Shown: positions 1-7,082, numbered from the stretch's first letter. The stretch is 10,021 bases of DNA from Chlorobiales bacterium (GCA_022360415.1 JAKSDB010000191.1:1-10021); one strand, 5' to 3'. Numbers and translations: made by a program. Notes: generated by a model from the sequence alone, not told the origin.

Positions 1-253
1 CACGCCCATGCAGCACGAGCTGTATGAAGCTCATGAGGTCACCGGCACAGGAACGATCTTTCCGGACGATGAAGGCATGCCTGTACTCCACCTTCACATG
101 GCATGCGGTCGAGAAGAAAACACCGTAACCGGTTGTGTTCGAAACGGGGTGAAAGTCTGGTACATCATGGAAGTTGTCCTGTTCGAGCTCACAGGAACAA
201 CGGCCACACGCAGGCCCGATCCTCAAATCGGGTTCAAGCTGCTGGTGCCATGA
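1..253 (+). CDS. PPC/DUF296-domain protein, 3' part (5' end outside window)
   Basis: The reading frame is open from the first bases and ends in TGA at 251-253. An ATG lies at 8-10, but the frame continues upstream of it (Thr-Pro codons at 2-7), and full PPC/DUF296 proteins are about 140 residues, so this is the C-terminal 80-odd residues of a longer gene. The family signature is clear: GTGTIFPD followed by a Pro-Val-Leu-His-x-His segment, an ACGR motif, a TGCVRNG turn, then the EVVLFEL strand and a Gly-Phe-Lys-Leu-Leu ending. PPC domains form trimers. In plants they occur in AT-hook DNA-binding proteins; the stand-alone bacterial forms have no settled function, so I assign none. The gene is followed by 150 bp of non-coding DNA and is on the opposite strand to the secretion locus, with no visible link to it. 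The family call is firm; the start cannot be seen. Confidence 0.85.
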   Translation, partial: TPMQHELYEAHEVTGTGTIFPDDEGMPVLHLHMACGREENTVTGCVRNGVKVWYIMEVVLFELTGTTATRRPDPQIGFKLLVP

Positions 254-310
254 AAACAGTGACGAGTACGCAGTGAGAAACGGATGAATACCGGTTCAAG
301 AGTTGGAAGG

Positions 311-330
311 CGGAAATTCACGAATTCCCG
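311..330. repeat. 20-bp near-palindrome between the PPC gene and the small membrane gene
   Basis: Eight of ten base pairs across the dyad match (arms CGG-AATT and AATT-CCG around a CACG centre). As RNA it could form a short hairpin with one mismatch and a four-base loop. The T-rich stretch that could complete a terminator starts only about 27 bases later, so it does not fit a standard intrinsic terminator. An operator is equally possible. A second GAATTC copy lies at 340-345, 18 bp after the one at 322-327. Confidence 0.3.
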
Positions 331-370
331 GTAATACATGAATTCTTGGAAAGCTGTATTTATTTTTCAT

Positions 371-403
371 TTTTTACCTTTGCCTTTTGACATTTGACTT
401 GAC
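371..403. repeat. Degenerate 7-bp tandem repeat tract abutting a start codon
   Basis: Read in steps of seven from 371, the sequence is TTTTTAC, CTTTGCC, TTTTGAC, ATTTGAC and a final partial TTGAC, ending directly before the ATG at 404. The shared pattern is roughly YTTTGAC. Similar pyrimidine-rich heptamer arrays occur in intergenic DNA of several bacterial groups; I associate them loosely with green sulfur bacteria and cyanobacteria. The tract occupies the place where a ribosome-binding site for the next gene would be expected and contains no purine-rich Shine-Dalgarno sequence. Confidence 0.5.
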
Positions 404-682
404 ATGAACATGGAATTTTTCTCGGACCCGGCATGGTGGGGCCTGCTTTCCTGTGCACTTGCCACCGCGATAGTTCCTGCATTCTTTCAGAAAATCCGTT
501 TCTCTGTCCTTGCAACGGCCGCACTGCTCTGCCTTGCAATAGTTACGGCAATGTATTTTGTCACAGGAGCCCTCTCCGCCATTACCGGGTCGGTATTAAC
601 GCTCTTTGCGGGCTTGACCGCCCTGACTTTTACATTTGTGATCTCCGGCATCAATACGATGCTGAAGAAAAGGTACCGATAA
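404..682 (+). CDS. Small three-helix membrane protein, unknown function
   Basis: This 92-residue ORF has three hydrophobic stretches, at about residues 10-28, 33-57 and 58-86. Short charged linkers (Gln-Lys-Ile-Arg near 29-32) and a basic tail (Lys-Lys-Arg-Tyr-Arg) separate and follow them, so it is most simply an inner-membrane protein with a cytoplasmic basic C-terminus. I recognise no family motif. An in-frame TGA at 395-397 means the start can only be the ATG at 404 or the one at 410. Neither has a convincing Shine-Dalgarno sequence, because a heptamer tract runs right up to 404. The gene converges on alanine dehydrogenase, whose stop is 21 bp away, with no clear terminator between them. 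Hydrophobic composition across the whole frame supports a real gene, but expression is unproven. Confidence 0.6.
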   Translation: MNMEFFSDPAWWGLLSCALATAIVPAFFQKIRFSVLATAALLCLAIVTAMYFVTGALSAITGSVLTLFAGLTALTFTFVISGINTMLKKRYR

Positions 683-703
683 GCACTCCCTCATCAGAAC
701 GGC

Positions 704-1816
704 TTACCTGTCATTCCCCTGGTACCGGGAATCATATTCCATGCCCAGCGAAGCGGCAACCGCTTCATGTGTCACGGCGCCTTCATGGGTATTCAGCCCG
801 CCCAGAAGGCCCGGCATTACCTTTACAGCCCTGTCAATCCCCATGTCGGCAATCGCCCTGACATAAGGCAGGGTATTACCTGTAAGCGCCTCTGTTGAGG
901 TTCTGGCATAAGCCCCCGGCATGTTCGTTACACAATAATGCAGCACCCCTTCCTCTCGATAAATCGGGTGCTCGTGGGAAGTAGGCCGTGATGTTTCCGA
1001 ACAGCCTCCCTGATCAATCGATATATCGACAAAAACCGCTCCTCTTTTCATGGATCGCAGCATGGTGCGGTTCAGCAGCTTTGGCGCTGTGGAACCCGTA
1101 ACGAGGACCGCACCCACAAGCAGATCGGTATCTTCAAGCTCCTCGGCAATATGCTGGCGCGTCGAGAAAAGTGTCTGCACCTGCGCCCCCAGTACAGTGC
1201 TGAGGTACCGCATTCTTTCCTGGTCAAGCTCCAGTATGGTTACTCTCGTACCAATCCCTTTTGCGACGATGGCTGCATTCATTCCTGCCGTACCTCCGCC
1301 CAGAATAGTGACCTTGCCGGGCATGACCCCCGGAACACCTCCCAGCAGCGTACCGTTACCGCCGGAATGATTTGCAAGATAGAACCCCCCGGCCATAAGA
1401 CTCATTTTACCGGCTATCTCGCTCATCGGAGCAAGAAGCGGCAAGCGCCCGTTTTCGGACACTGTTTCATATGCAATCGCACTGACACCTTTTTCAACAA
1501 GATGATTCGCAAGTACCGGATCGGCAGCAAGATGCAAAAAGGTAAACAACACCTGACCGGGACGCAGATAATCGTATTCTGCCTCAACCGGCTCCTTCAC
1601 CTTGACGACCATATCGACACTCCAGACCTCTGACGGGTTCGGCAATATCTGTGCACCAGCCGCTTCATAAGCCCGGTCATTGAAACCGCTTCCGTCGCCT
1701 GCACCGCTTTGAATGAAGACCCGGTGCCCCGCGTCCGACAGATATTGAACGCCGGCCGGTGTACACGCAACACGGTGTTCCTGGACTTTCACCTCTTTGG
1801 GTATTCCTATATCCAT
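704..1816 (-). CDS. ald: Alanine dehydrogenase
   Basis: The enzyme reversibly converts L-alanine, NAD+ and water to pyruvate, ammonia and NADH in the cytoplasm, linking nitrogen assimilation to pyruvate. The 370 residues match the usual length (about 370-378). The N-terminus MDIGIPKEVK and the substrate-site residues are present: Arg15, Lys74 (in VKVKEP), His95 (in FLHLAAD) and Asp268 (in DISIDQGG). The dinucleotide-binding loop GGGTAG lies at 173-178, followed by an acidic strand end (Glu196/Asp198), consistent with NAD rather than NADP. The C-terminal signature around TNMPGAYARTST is intact, so the gene looks functional. A short AGGG (1824-1827) lies 7 bases before the ATG. The start is 23 bp after the adaptor gene's stop on the same strand, so read-through from the exporter operon is likely. 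No stem-loop with a T-run is visible after its stop. Confidence 0.96.
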   Translation of the reverse strand: MDIGIPKEVKVQEHRVACTPAGVQYLSDAGHRVFIQSGAGDGSGFNDRAYEAAGAQILPNPSEVWSVDMVVKVKEPVEAEYDYLRPGQVLFTFLHLAADPVLANHLVEKGVSAIAYETVSENGRLPLLAPMSEIAGKMSLMAGGFYLANHSGGNGTLLGGVPGVMPGKVTILGGGTAGMNAAIVAKGIGTRVTILELDQERMRYLSTVLGAQVQTLFSTRQHIAEELEDTDLLVGAVLVTGSTAPKLLNRTMLRSMKRGAVFVDISIDQGGCSETSRPTSHEHPIYREEGVLHYCVTNMPGAYARTSTEALTGNTLPYVRAIADMGIDRAVKVMPGLLGGLNTHEGAVTHEAVAASLGMEYDSRYQGNDR

Positions 1817-1839
1817 GAAAAAACCCTGTTGAGCTCTTA

Positions 1840-3258
1840 TTACCTTTCCTTCATCGCATTCGAAGTCGCCCGGAGAATCGGTTTGAGCAGGTAGATCAAT
1901 ACGGTTCGTTTGCCTGTAAGAATATCGACCTGCGCCATCATTCCGGGTATAATCGGCAGACCTTTACGTATGGAAGCGGCAGGAGTTTTCACTCGAACAA
2001 GATAAAAAGTATTGCCTTCTTCATCCGTTACCGTATCAGGACTTATATGATAGACATCTCCTTTCATGCCTCCGTATATTGAAAACTCATAGGCAGTCAG
2101 TTTGACAAGGGCCTTCTGGCCGGGGTGCACGAAAGCAATATCCTTGGGCGATACTTTAACCTCGACCTCGAGACTGTCTTCGAGTGGCACTACATCAGCA
2201 ACCCTGCCGCCGGGCTTGACAACCCCTCCGATGGTATTGATGTAAAGCCTCTGCACCGTCCCGTTTACCGGTGCCTTGATTCCAGCGCGCTCAACCCGGT
2301 CTGCAAGCCCTTTGGCGCCCTGGCTCATGCTCGCGATTTTGCTCAGAACATCTGCCAGTTCCTCACGCCATTTGTTCCTGCTGTTGAGCTCTGTTTCCTG
2401 GATATGCTCTTTCGCTTCTTCAACCGAGCGTTCAAGGGTTGCTTTTCTTGCTACGGCGGCATCCCGCTCGCCCCGGGCATTGGCAACATCCCTGCGCAGC
2501 CTTATCACTTCAACTTCCGATACCGCACCTGATTTCAGGAGTGGCTGGGTTTTGTTCAGCTCCTGTGCGGCAAGCCCGTAAGCCTGGCGAGCCTGGACCA
2601 GCCGGGCCTGCACTTCTTCGAGCTCATGCTCTTTCTGTGACAGTTTTTCCCGCATAATGGTCATCTGTGAATCGAACTCCCGCTTACTTTCTGCGTACAG
2701 GCGCTTTTCGTGCGCGACAATTTGTGGCACGTCTTTCAGCTTTTCCTCCTCGAGACCAAGCTGGGTGTCTTCAGCAAGAGCCCGCAGGCGAGCTGCACGG
2801 GCAATAAGGCTCAACACCTCGTACTCCCGCTCCTGCAGGGAGGAAGTGTACCGGGTAGGGTCGATACGCATCAGAAGCTCCCCCGCACTGACCACATTCC
2901 CCTCCTGAACCAGGATCTCTTCGACAACACCTCCATCAAGAGATTCGATGACCTGAAGACGCGAAGATGGAATAACCTTCCCTGCTCCCCGTGTCACTTC
3001 ATCGAGAGGCGCCACAGCGGCCCAGAGAAACAGAAGGAACAGGGTGATTCCGAATATTTTCAGGAGAGCGCGCGCCCTTACAGGCTCCTGCTGCAACTGT
3101 GCCCAGTCAGCATCGCCAACCCAGTCCAGAGGTTCTTCTTCATCAAGCGGAATCCATCGCCGGAAAATCTCATCTACATACCTGCGTCCTTTGTCACCCG
3201 ACGATTTGATAAATACTCCGAGACGTTCAAATCCTTTTCTCGTTCTTATATCGATCAT
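1840..3258 (-). CDS. Type I secretion periplasmic adaptor (HlyD family)
   Basis: This is the membrane-fusion component that bridges the inner-membrane ABC exporter and the outer-membrane channel. It has 472 residues: a cytoplasmic N-terminus of about 62 residues; one transmembrane helix at about 64-84; the first half of the lipoyl/barrel-sandwich domain at 94-133 (GAGKVIPS, then ESLDGGVVEEILVQEG); a long coiled-coil hairpin at about 138-315 rich in Glu, Arg, Ala and Gln; the second lipoyl half at 327-358 (IKAPVNGTVQ); and a beta-barrel. The family's C-terminal hallmark IIPGMMAQVDILTGKRTVL is at 436-454. The start overlaps the ABC gene's stop in an ATGA, and a strong AGGAGG Shine-Dalgarno (3267-3272) lies 8 bases upstream inside the ABC gene, which fixes this start. 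The family and role are secure; the cargo (the neighbouring adhesin) is inferred from context. Confidence 0.95.
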   Translation of the reverse strand: MIDIRTRKGFERLGVFIKSSGDKGRRYVDEIFRRWIPLDEEEPLDWVGDADWAQLQQEPVRARALLKIFGITLFLLFLWAAVAPLDEVTRGAGKVIPSSRLQVIESLDGGVVEEILVQEGNVVSAGELLMRIDPTRYTSSLQEREYEVLSLIARAARLRALAEDTQLGLEEEKLKDVPQIVAHEKRLYAESKREFDSQMTIMREKLSQKEHELEEVQARLVQARQAYGLAAQELNKTQPLLKSGAVSEVEVIRLRRDVANARGERDAAVARKATLERSVEEAKEHIQETELNSRNKWREELADVLSKIASMSQGAKGLADRVERAGIKAPVNGTVQRLYINTIGGVVKPGGRVADVVPLEDSLEVEVKVSPKDIAFVHPGQKALVKLTAYEFSIYGGMKGDVYHISPDTVTDEEGNTFYLVRVKTPAASIRKGLPIIPGMMAQVDILTGKRTVLIYLLKPILRATSNAMKER

Positions 3259-3272
3259 GAATCCGCCCTCCT
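3255..3272 (-). promoter_or_regulatory. ATGA stop/start overlap and internal Shine-Dalgarno coupling ABC and adaptor translation
   Basis: The four bases 3255-3258 hold both the ABC gene's TGA and the adaptor's ATG. An AGGAGG at 3267-3272 sits 8 bases before that ATG, within the last codons of the ABC gene. This arrangement supports translational coupling and matched amounts of the two inner-membrane exporter parts. Confidence 0.8.
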
Positions 3273-5411
3273 GATCTGTCCCTGCTTGAGAGCGTCAAGA
3301 ACTTTTTCCTTGGGACCGTCTGCGACGAGCCTGCCGCCATCCAGAACAAGAATCCTGTCTACAAGCTCGAGAAGAGAAGAGCGATGGGTAACAAGAAGCA
3401 TGGTTTTATTCTGCGCGAACTGTTTCAGCCTGGATTTGAAAACCGATTCGGTCGTCGTATCCATGGAAGATGTCGGCTCGTCAAGCAGCAGTATCGGGGG
3501 ATCGGCAACAACAGCTCTTGCGATGGCAACTCCCTGCCTTTGGCCGCCTGAAAGGTTTTCTCCGCGCTCCCCCACCTGCATCTCGAAACCATGAGGATGC
3601 TTGTCAACGAACTGATCGATAGTACCGATCCTCGCAGCCCTGAGTATCTCCTGGTCACGTGCCTGGCTGTAAGACATGGTGATGTTTTCTCTCAGAGACC
3701 CGAAAAACAACGTGATATCCTGCGGCACATGTCCAAGGTTTCTGCGAAGCTCCGCGGGATCGAGCTGCCGGCTGTCAACACCGTCGATCAGTACCGCGCC
3801 GCTCGAAGGGTGGTATAATCCGGAAATAATCCTCTCAAGCGTTGTTTTCCCTGAACCGACCTTTCCGAGTACCGCAACGTGCTCGCCGGGTCTGATATGG
3901 AACGAAAGGCCGCTGAGTGCCTCGTTTTCCTGGTCCGGATAACTGAATTGCACATCCTTGAAAACGATATCGCCTTTGAAAACCTTTCTTGTAACAAAAG
4001 AAGCATCGGCTGGGCGTTCGACAGGACGCTCCATGACTTCATTGAGTGAGGTCATCGATGTCTCCGCCTGGTGGTACTGGGTAAGCAGCGTGGCGCTCTG
4101 ACTGATCGGGGCCATAGCCCTTGACGAGAGAATATAAACCGCTATCAGGCCACCCATGGTCAACTGGCCGGCCGAGACAAGATAAACACCGATAATGATG
4201 ATCGTGATCGAAACAAAATTCTGTACCCAGTATGCACCGGAGTTCACCGATGCCGAAAGAAGCCTCAACTGCTCCCCGATTCTGGCAAGATATGCGACAA
4301 GCCCTTCCCATTTTGCCTGAAACTTCCCTTCAGCACCGAGAAGCTTGATAGTCTCCATTCCCACCAGACTTTCGATAAGCGTTGCATTGCGCTGAGCTCC
4401 AAGGCGATAGGTTTTTTCCGTCAGATCATGCAGTTTTCCCTGGACAGTTACAGCATAGAGAAATACCAGCCCGGCACCCAGCAGTACCGGTATCGCAAGA
4501 GGCCATGCAATCAACGCGATGATAAATATAAACAGCAGGGCAAACGGAAGGTCCACCAGTGACGCGACAGTTGTCGAAGTGATAAATGAACGGATGAACT
4601 CGAAAGCCTGGAGATTTGAAGCGAATGATCCCACAGAAGCAGGGCGGTTGGCCATTTTCAGCCCCAATACCTGCTCCATGATGGAAGATGACAGCTTGAC
4701 ATCTGCCCTTGCTGCTGCAAGATCGATAAAGTACACCCGGGCGAGCCGCATAGCAACATCGGCACAGATAACAAGAAGAACTGCAGAAGCGGTTATCCAA
4801 AGTGTTTCGACAGCAAGGTTGGGTAGAACACGGTCATAAACATTACGGATAAAAAGCGGCATTGCGAGCGCAAACAGATTGATCATGACCGCAGCAATGA
4901 GGATATCACGGTAAAGAGGCCTGTTTTCTTCGATAACGCTCCAGAACCAGTGCCGCCGTTTCAGCTTCCGAACCTCGGGCGTACGAACATCATAATGAAA
5001 AACCGGACGGACATAGATCGCATAGCCTGAATACCTGTCCTCAAGTGAAGCAAAATCGACGCTTGCCGGCGCATCCGGAAGATCGGACCACGTAACCGAT
5101 GCCCTGCCGTTCTCAAGGTTGTGAAGAACACAGGCATCATCCCTGTCAAGCAGCAGAACGACCGGAAACAATGCCGTGTTGAGGGATGTTATCTTCCGTT
5201 TGACGATCTTGCTCGTAAACCCTGCCCTTTTGACAACCCTCGAAAAAAGTGCCGGTGAGATTTTTCCGTTTTTCAGGGGTAATCCGGCAAGGAGAGAGTC
5301 CTTTTCCAGAGCATTTCCATGTGCTCTGCCCAGGGTCATCAGGCATTCGAGCAGCGCGTCCTGCGCAACGGGCTCCTTCTCTTCAAGACCTGCATGCTTC
5401 TCTTTATCCAT
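3255..5411 (-). CDS. Type I secretion ABC transporter (permease-ATPase, C39-like domain without catalytic Cys)
   Basis: This is the inner-membrane ATP-driven exporter of a T1SS, 718 residues. Residues about 14-135 form a C39-peptidase-like domain. At the place of the catalytic cysteine the sequence reads Asp18-Ala19-Leu-Leu-Glu-Cys23, so the nucleophile is replaced by Ala and the domain should bind rather than cleave cargo. A six-helix transmembrane domain covers about 165-450. The nucleotide-binding domain has Walker A GKVGSGKTT (516-524), Q-loop Gln564, signature LSGGQ (620-624), Walker B ILLLDE with catalytic Glu645, and H-loop His676, all intact. The layout matches LssB/LapB-like exporters of large RTX proteins. 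An AGG directly abuts the ATG (5409-5411), which is an awkward Shine-Dalgarno position. The frame stays open for some codons upstream without another ATG, GTG or TTG nearby, so this start is the best available but not certain. Confidence 0.95.
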   Translation of the reverse strand: MDKEKHAGLEEKEPVAQDALLECLMTLGRAHGNALEKDSLLAGLPLKNGKISPALFSRVVKRAGFTSKIVKRKITSLNTALFPVVLLLDRDDACVLHNLENGRASVTWSDLPDAPASVDFASLEDRYSGYAIYVRPVFHYDVRTPEVRKLKRRHWFWSVIEENRPLYRDILIAAVMINLFALAMPLFIRNVYDRVLPNLAVETLWITASAVLLVICADVAMRLARVYFIDLAAARADVKLSSSIMEQVLGLKMANRPASVGSFASNLQAFEFIRSFITSTTVASLVDLPFALLFIFIIALIAWPLAIPVLLGAGLVFLYAVTVQGKLHDLTEKTYRLGAQRNATLIESLVGMETIKLLGAEGKFQAKWEGLVAYLARIGEQLRLLSASVNSGAYWVQNFVSITIIIIGVYLVSAGQLTMGGLIAVYILSSRAMAPISQSATLLTQYHQAETSMTSLNEVMERPVERPADASFVTRKVFKGDIVFKDVQFSYPDQENEALSGLSFHIRPGEHVAVLGKVGSGKTTLERIISGLYHPSSGAVLIDGVDSRQLDPAELRRNLGHVPQDITLFFGSLRENITMSYSQARDQEILRAARIGTIDQFVDKHPHGFEMQVGERGENLSGGQRQGVAIARAVVADPPILLLDEPTSSMDTTTESVFKSRLKQFAQNKTMLLVTHRSSLLELVDRILVLDGGRLVADGPKEKVLDALKQGQIRRADS

Positions 5412-5501
5412 CCTAACGTGAGCGATTTCAACAGATGCTAAAAAGTTAATACGTGTTTTTAAAACAATATATCACTATGTAATAACAGATGCGACTTTCC
5501 G
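5412..5501 (-). promoter_or_regulatory. AT-rich leader upstream of the ABC gene with palindrome and direct repeats (candidate promoter/operator)
   Basis: The 193-bp gap between tolC-like and ABC genes is unusual in a cluster where other gaps are -4, 23 and 53 bp. Its ABC-proximal half is AT-rich. It holds a perfect 13-base palindrome (TGTTTT-T-AAAACA, 5454-5466), 42 bp before the ABC start. Two copies of the 9-mer AACAGATGC lie on either side at 5430-5438 and 5484-5492, 54 bp apart. These features fit a separate promoter with regulator sites for the ABC-adaptor-ald genes, but I see no convincing -35/-10 pair, so the call rests on position and repeat structure only. Confidence 0.35.
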
Positions 5502-5582
5502 TCACCCAAGAGGTTCGTGTGAGCAGTATTGAAAACCCACATCTATTGAATCGCTCAACTGAGGCCCATGGCAACAGCACAT
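5502..5582 (-). CDS. Candidate 26-residue Cys-rich small protein or leader peptide
   Basis: Directly after the tolC-like stop is AAAGGAG (5589-5595), 6 bases before an ATG at 5580-5582. This is one of the best-formed ribosome-binding sites in the window. The frame encodes 26 residues beginning Met-Cys-Cys-Cys-His and ending in TGA at 5502-5504; it has four Cys (2, 3, 4, 20) and two His (5, 22). No family is recognised and there is no hydrophobic segment. It could be a small protein, a translated leader affecting the downstream ABC gene, or a chance ORF. Cys and His clustering hints at metal or redox binding, but a 26-codon frame can carry that by chance. Co-directional placement inside the operon is the main support. 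Confidence 0.3.
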   Translation of the reverse strand: MCCCHGPQLSDSIDVGFQYCSHEPLG

Positions 5583-5604
5583 GAGTTACTCCTTTCCCCG
5601 GACT

Positions 5605-7029
5605 TCAACCTGCGGAGCCTTTTGGAGCCTCGATGGCGGGGTAATCATCCTTCCCTGCCGCCGGATACCCTTCATAGTCAAGCTCTTCAAGCGTCGGAAG
5701 ATCGTAGCGCGCTACGTCCATCTCCCGCAACAAGATACCCATCCCGGCTAACGTCCGCGCATCGGCTATCGTCAAATCGTGCACCCCGTTGATATACGCA
5801 CGCTGCGCCTGGTAGTACTCATTCTCCGTATCAAGCAGGTCAAGCAGCGTCCGCCGACCGATCGTGAACTGGTCAAGGTATGCTACACGAACCTGATCCA
5901 GACGTTTCCGGTGCGAATCGAGGTACTTCACCTGTTTCTTCAACGACTTGCGGTCATTGTACGCAATCTCAACCGTCTGGCGAAGATCGTTGCCCGCCTT
6001 GTCTCTCAGGTCCATCGCCCCGTACAGCTTCTGCTTGTACTGTTTGACCGCCGCCAGGTCCGATCCCCCATTGAAAATATTGTATGTCATGACCAGCTCC
6101 ACTGCTGCTTCACGCTGGTAACCGTCTATGCCGTCCTTGTCCCAGCTCCAGTCATGATAAGCGTGGAAATCGAAACGGGGATAAAACTTCGATTTCTGCA
6201 CGTCAACCGCGTGCTCCGATGACTTGATCTCCATCAGCGTCGCAAGAAATCCGGGATTCTTCTGGTAGGCGTCATAGATCGCCCTTTCCACATAATCGGG
6301 AATCGACGATACCGGCACCTCGAACTCCGTAAGCTCTCCCGGCGGCAGCTTCCCCACAATACGCTGGTAACGCGCCGTCACGTCGTGCAGGTTAGCCTGC
6401 TCCGTGATCAGGTTCGAGCTCGCCAGCGCAAGACGGCCTTCGATCTGCTCCATGTCTACACCCGTGCTCACTCCCGACTTCACCCGACGGCTGATCTGCT
6501 CGTAGATCCCCTGGTGGTAGTCGTAGTTCTGCTCCGCGAGGCTCACCAGGTTACGGTATCGCTGCACGTCCGCGTAGGCCCTCAGCGATTCCAGGCCCGT
6601 CTGCTCCATCGCCTCGAGAAACTCCAGGTACAGCGCCTTGCCATGAAGCTTCAGGCGACACACCTCATGGTGTGTGTAAAATCCGTCAAACAGCATCTGC
6701 GTCAGCTCGATGCGGGTGCCCTTGCGCGTATACTCATCCTTGTTCGGGATGCTCTCCTGGTATATCCATTCCCGGCCGATGCCCGCAGAAACGTCAACCT
6801 TGGGCAAATAGCCGCCAGAAGCGACCCGCTCTTCATAGTAGACAGACCGGAACTCGTGCCACTTCGCCTGTACCTCCGGATTGCTGTTGACCGTATGCTC
6901 CACGACAGACTTCACTGTCGTGCCTTCCGCAGCATCTGCGGTGTGCGGAAACACCGTGACCGACGCAAGGGCGATTGCGCCGAAAATCCGAAGAGAAACC
7001 ATTTTGATATAGTCTGTATGCTTCTTCAT
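5605..7029 (-). CDS. TolC-family outer-membrane channel of the type I secretion system
   Basis: This 474-residue protein supplies the outer-membrane/periplasmic exit duct for the exporter. A signal peptide spans residues 1-33: basic Met-Lys-Lys-His start, hydrophobic IFGAIALASVTVF core, and Ala-Asp-Ala cleavage motif before Ala34. The two OEP repeats of the family are visible. The first starts near NPEV (50-53) with the strand LTQMLFDG (109-116); the second starts at NPGF (258-261) with VMTYNIFNGG (313-322). Each is followed by long helical stretches. The family C-terminal motif QFTIGRRTLLDLLDTENEY is at 387-405, with Gln-Ala-Gln shortly after. The tail (445-474) is Pro/Gly/Ala-rich and acidic. 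The gene begins 53 bp after the adhesin stop and is transcribed with it. The Shine-Dalgarno is a purine tract, AAAGAAAGAG, formed by a duplicated 10-mer. Position and type identify it as the T1SS channel. Confidence 0.94.
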   Translation of the reverse strand: MKKHTDYIKMVSLRIFGAIALASVTVFPHTADAAEGTTVKSVVEHTVNSNPEVQAKWHEFRSVYYEERVASGGYLPKVDVSAGIGREWIYQESIPNKDEYTRKGTRIELTQMLFDGFYTHHEVCRLKLHGKALYLEFLEAMEQTGLESLRAYADVQRYRNLVSLAEQNYDYHQGIYEQISRRVKSGVSTGVDMEQIEGRLALASSNLITEQANLHDVTARYQRIVGKLPPGELTEFEVPVSSIPDYVERAIYDAYQKNPGFLATLMEIKSSEHAVDVQKSKFYPRFDFHAYHDWSWDKDGIDGYQREAAVELVMTYNIFNGGSDLAAVKQYKQKLYGAMDLRDKAGNDLRQTVEIAYNDRKSLKKQVKYLDSHRKRLDQVRVAYLDQFTIGRRTLLDLLDTENEYYQAQRAYINGVHDLTIADARTLAGMGILLREMDVARYDLPTLEELDYEGYPAAGKDDYPAIEAPKGSAG

Positions 7030-7033
7030 AGCT

Positions 7034-7053
7034 CTTTCTTTTGCTTTCTTTTG
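7034..7053 (-). repeat. Perfect 10-bp tandem duplication forming the tolC-like ribosome-binding region
   Basis: On the minus strand the unit CAAAAGAAAG occurs twice in direct succession (7053-7044 and 7043-7034), ending a few bases before the ATG at 7029. It yields two AAAGAAAG purine tracts, of which the nearer can act as a weak Shine-Dalgarno. Just upstream (7051-7061) is an 11-base palindrome, TTGAA-T-TTCAA. The repeat number could vary by slippage and alter translation; that is inference. Confidence 0.55.
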
Positions 7054-7082
7054 AATTTCAATAAATAATCGGCCCCGGACAG

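Noticed and set aside
311..380. Possible intrinsic terminator after the PPC gene
   Set aside because: The hairpin at 311-330 has a mismatch and a short stem, and the T-rich stretch begins too far downstream for a standard terminator.
672..727. Two GGTACCG copies flanking the ald stop
   Set aside because: They are short palindromic hexamer-based matches in coding sequence, expected by chance, with no mobile element features between them.
433..861. 142-codon plus-strand frame overlapping the small membrane gene and the end of ald
   Set aside because: It is Cys/Pro/His/Arg-rich with no hydrophobic or domain pattern, and it runs across the converging end of ald. The 404-682 frame is the more protein-like alternative.
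2710..3594. 294-codon plus-strand frame across the adaptor/ABC junction
   Set aside because: It lies antisense to two well-supported T1SS genes, shows no recognisable domain, and has low-complexity Ser/Arg stretches typical of a shadow frame.
3259..5411. Bacteriocin-type exporter (C39 peptidase active)
   Set aside because: The nucleophile position is Ala19, the neighbouring cargo is an RTX adhesin with a C-terminal signal, and no small double-glycine peptide gene is visible.
6385..7068. Long (227-codon) open frame on the plus strand, opposite the channel gene
   Set aside because: It is antisense to a clear TolC-family gene, has an Arg/Leu/Val-rich composition without motifs, and arises from GC-rich codon positions of the real gene.
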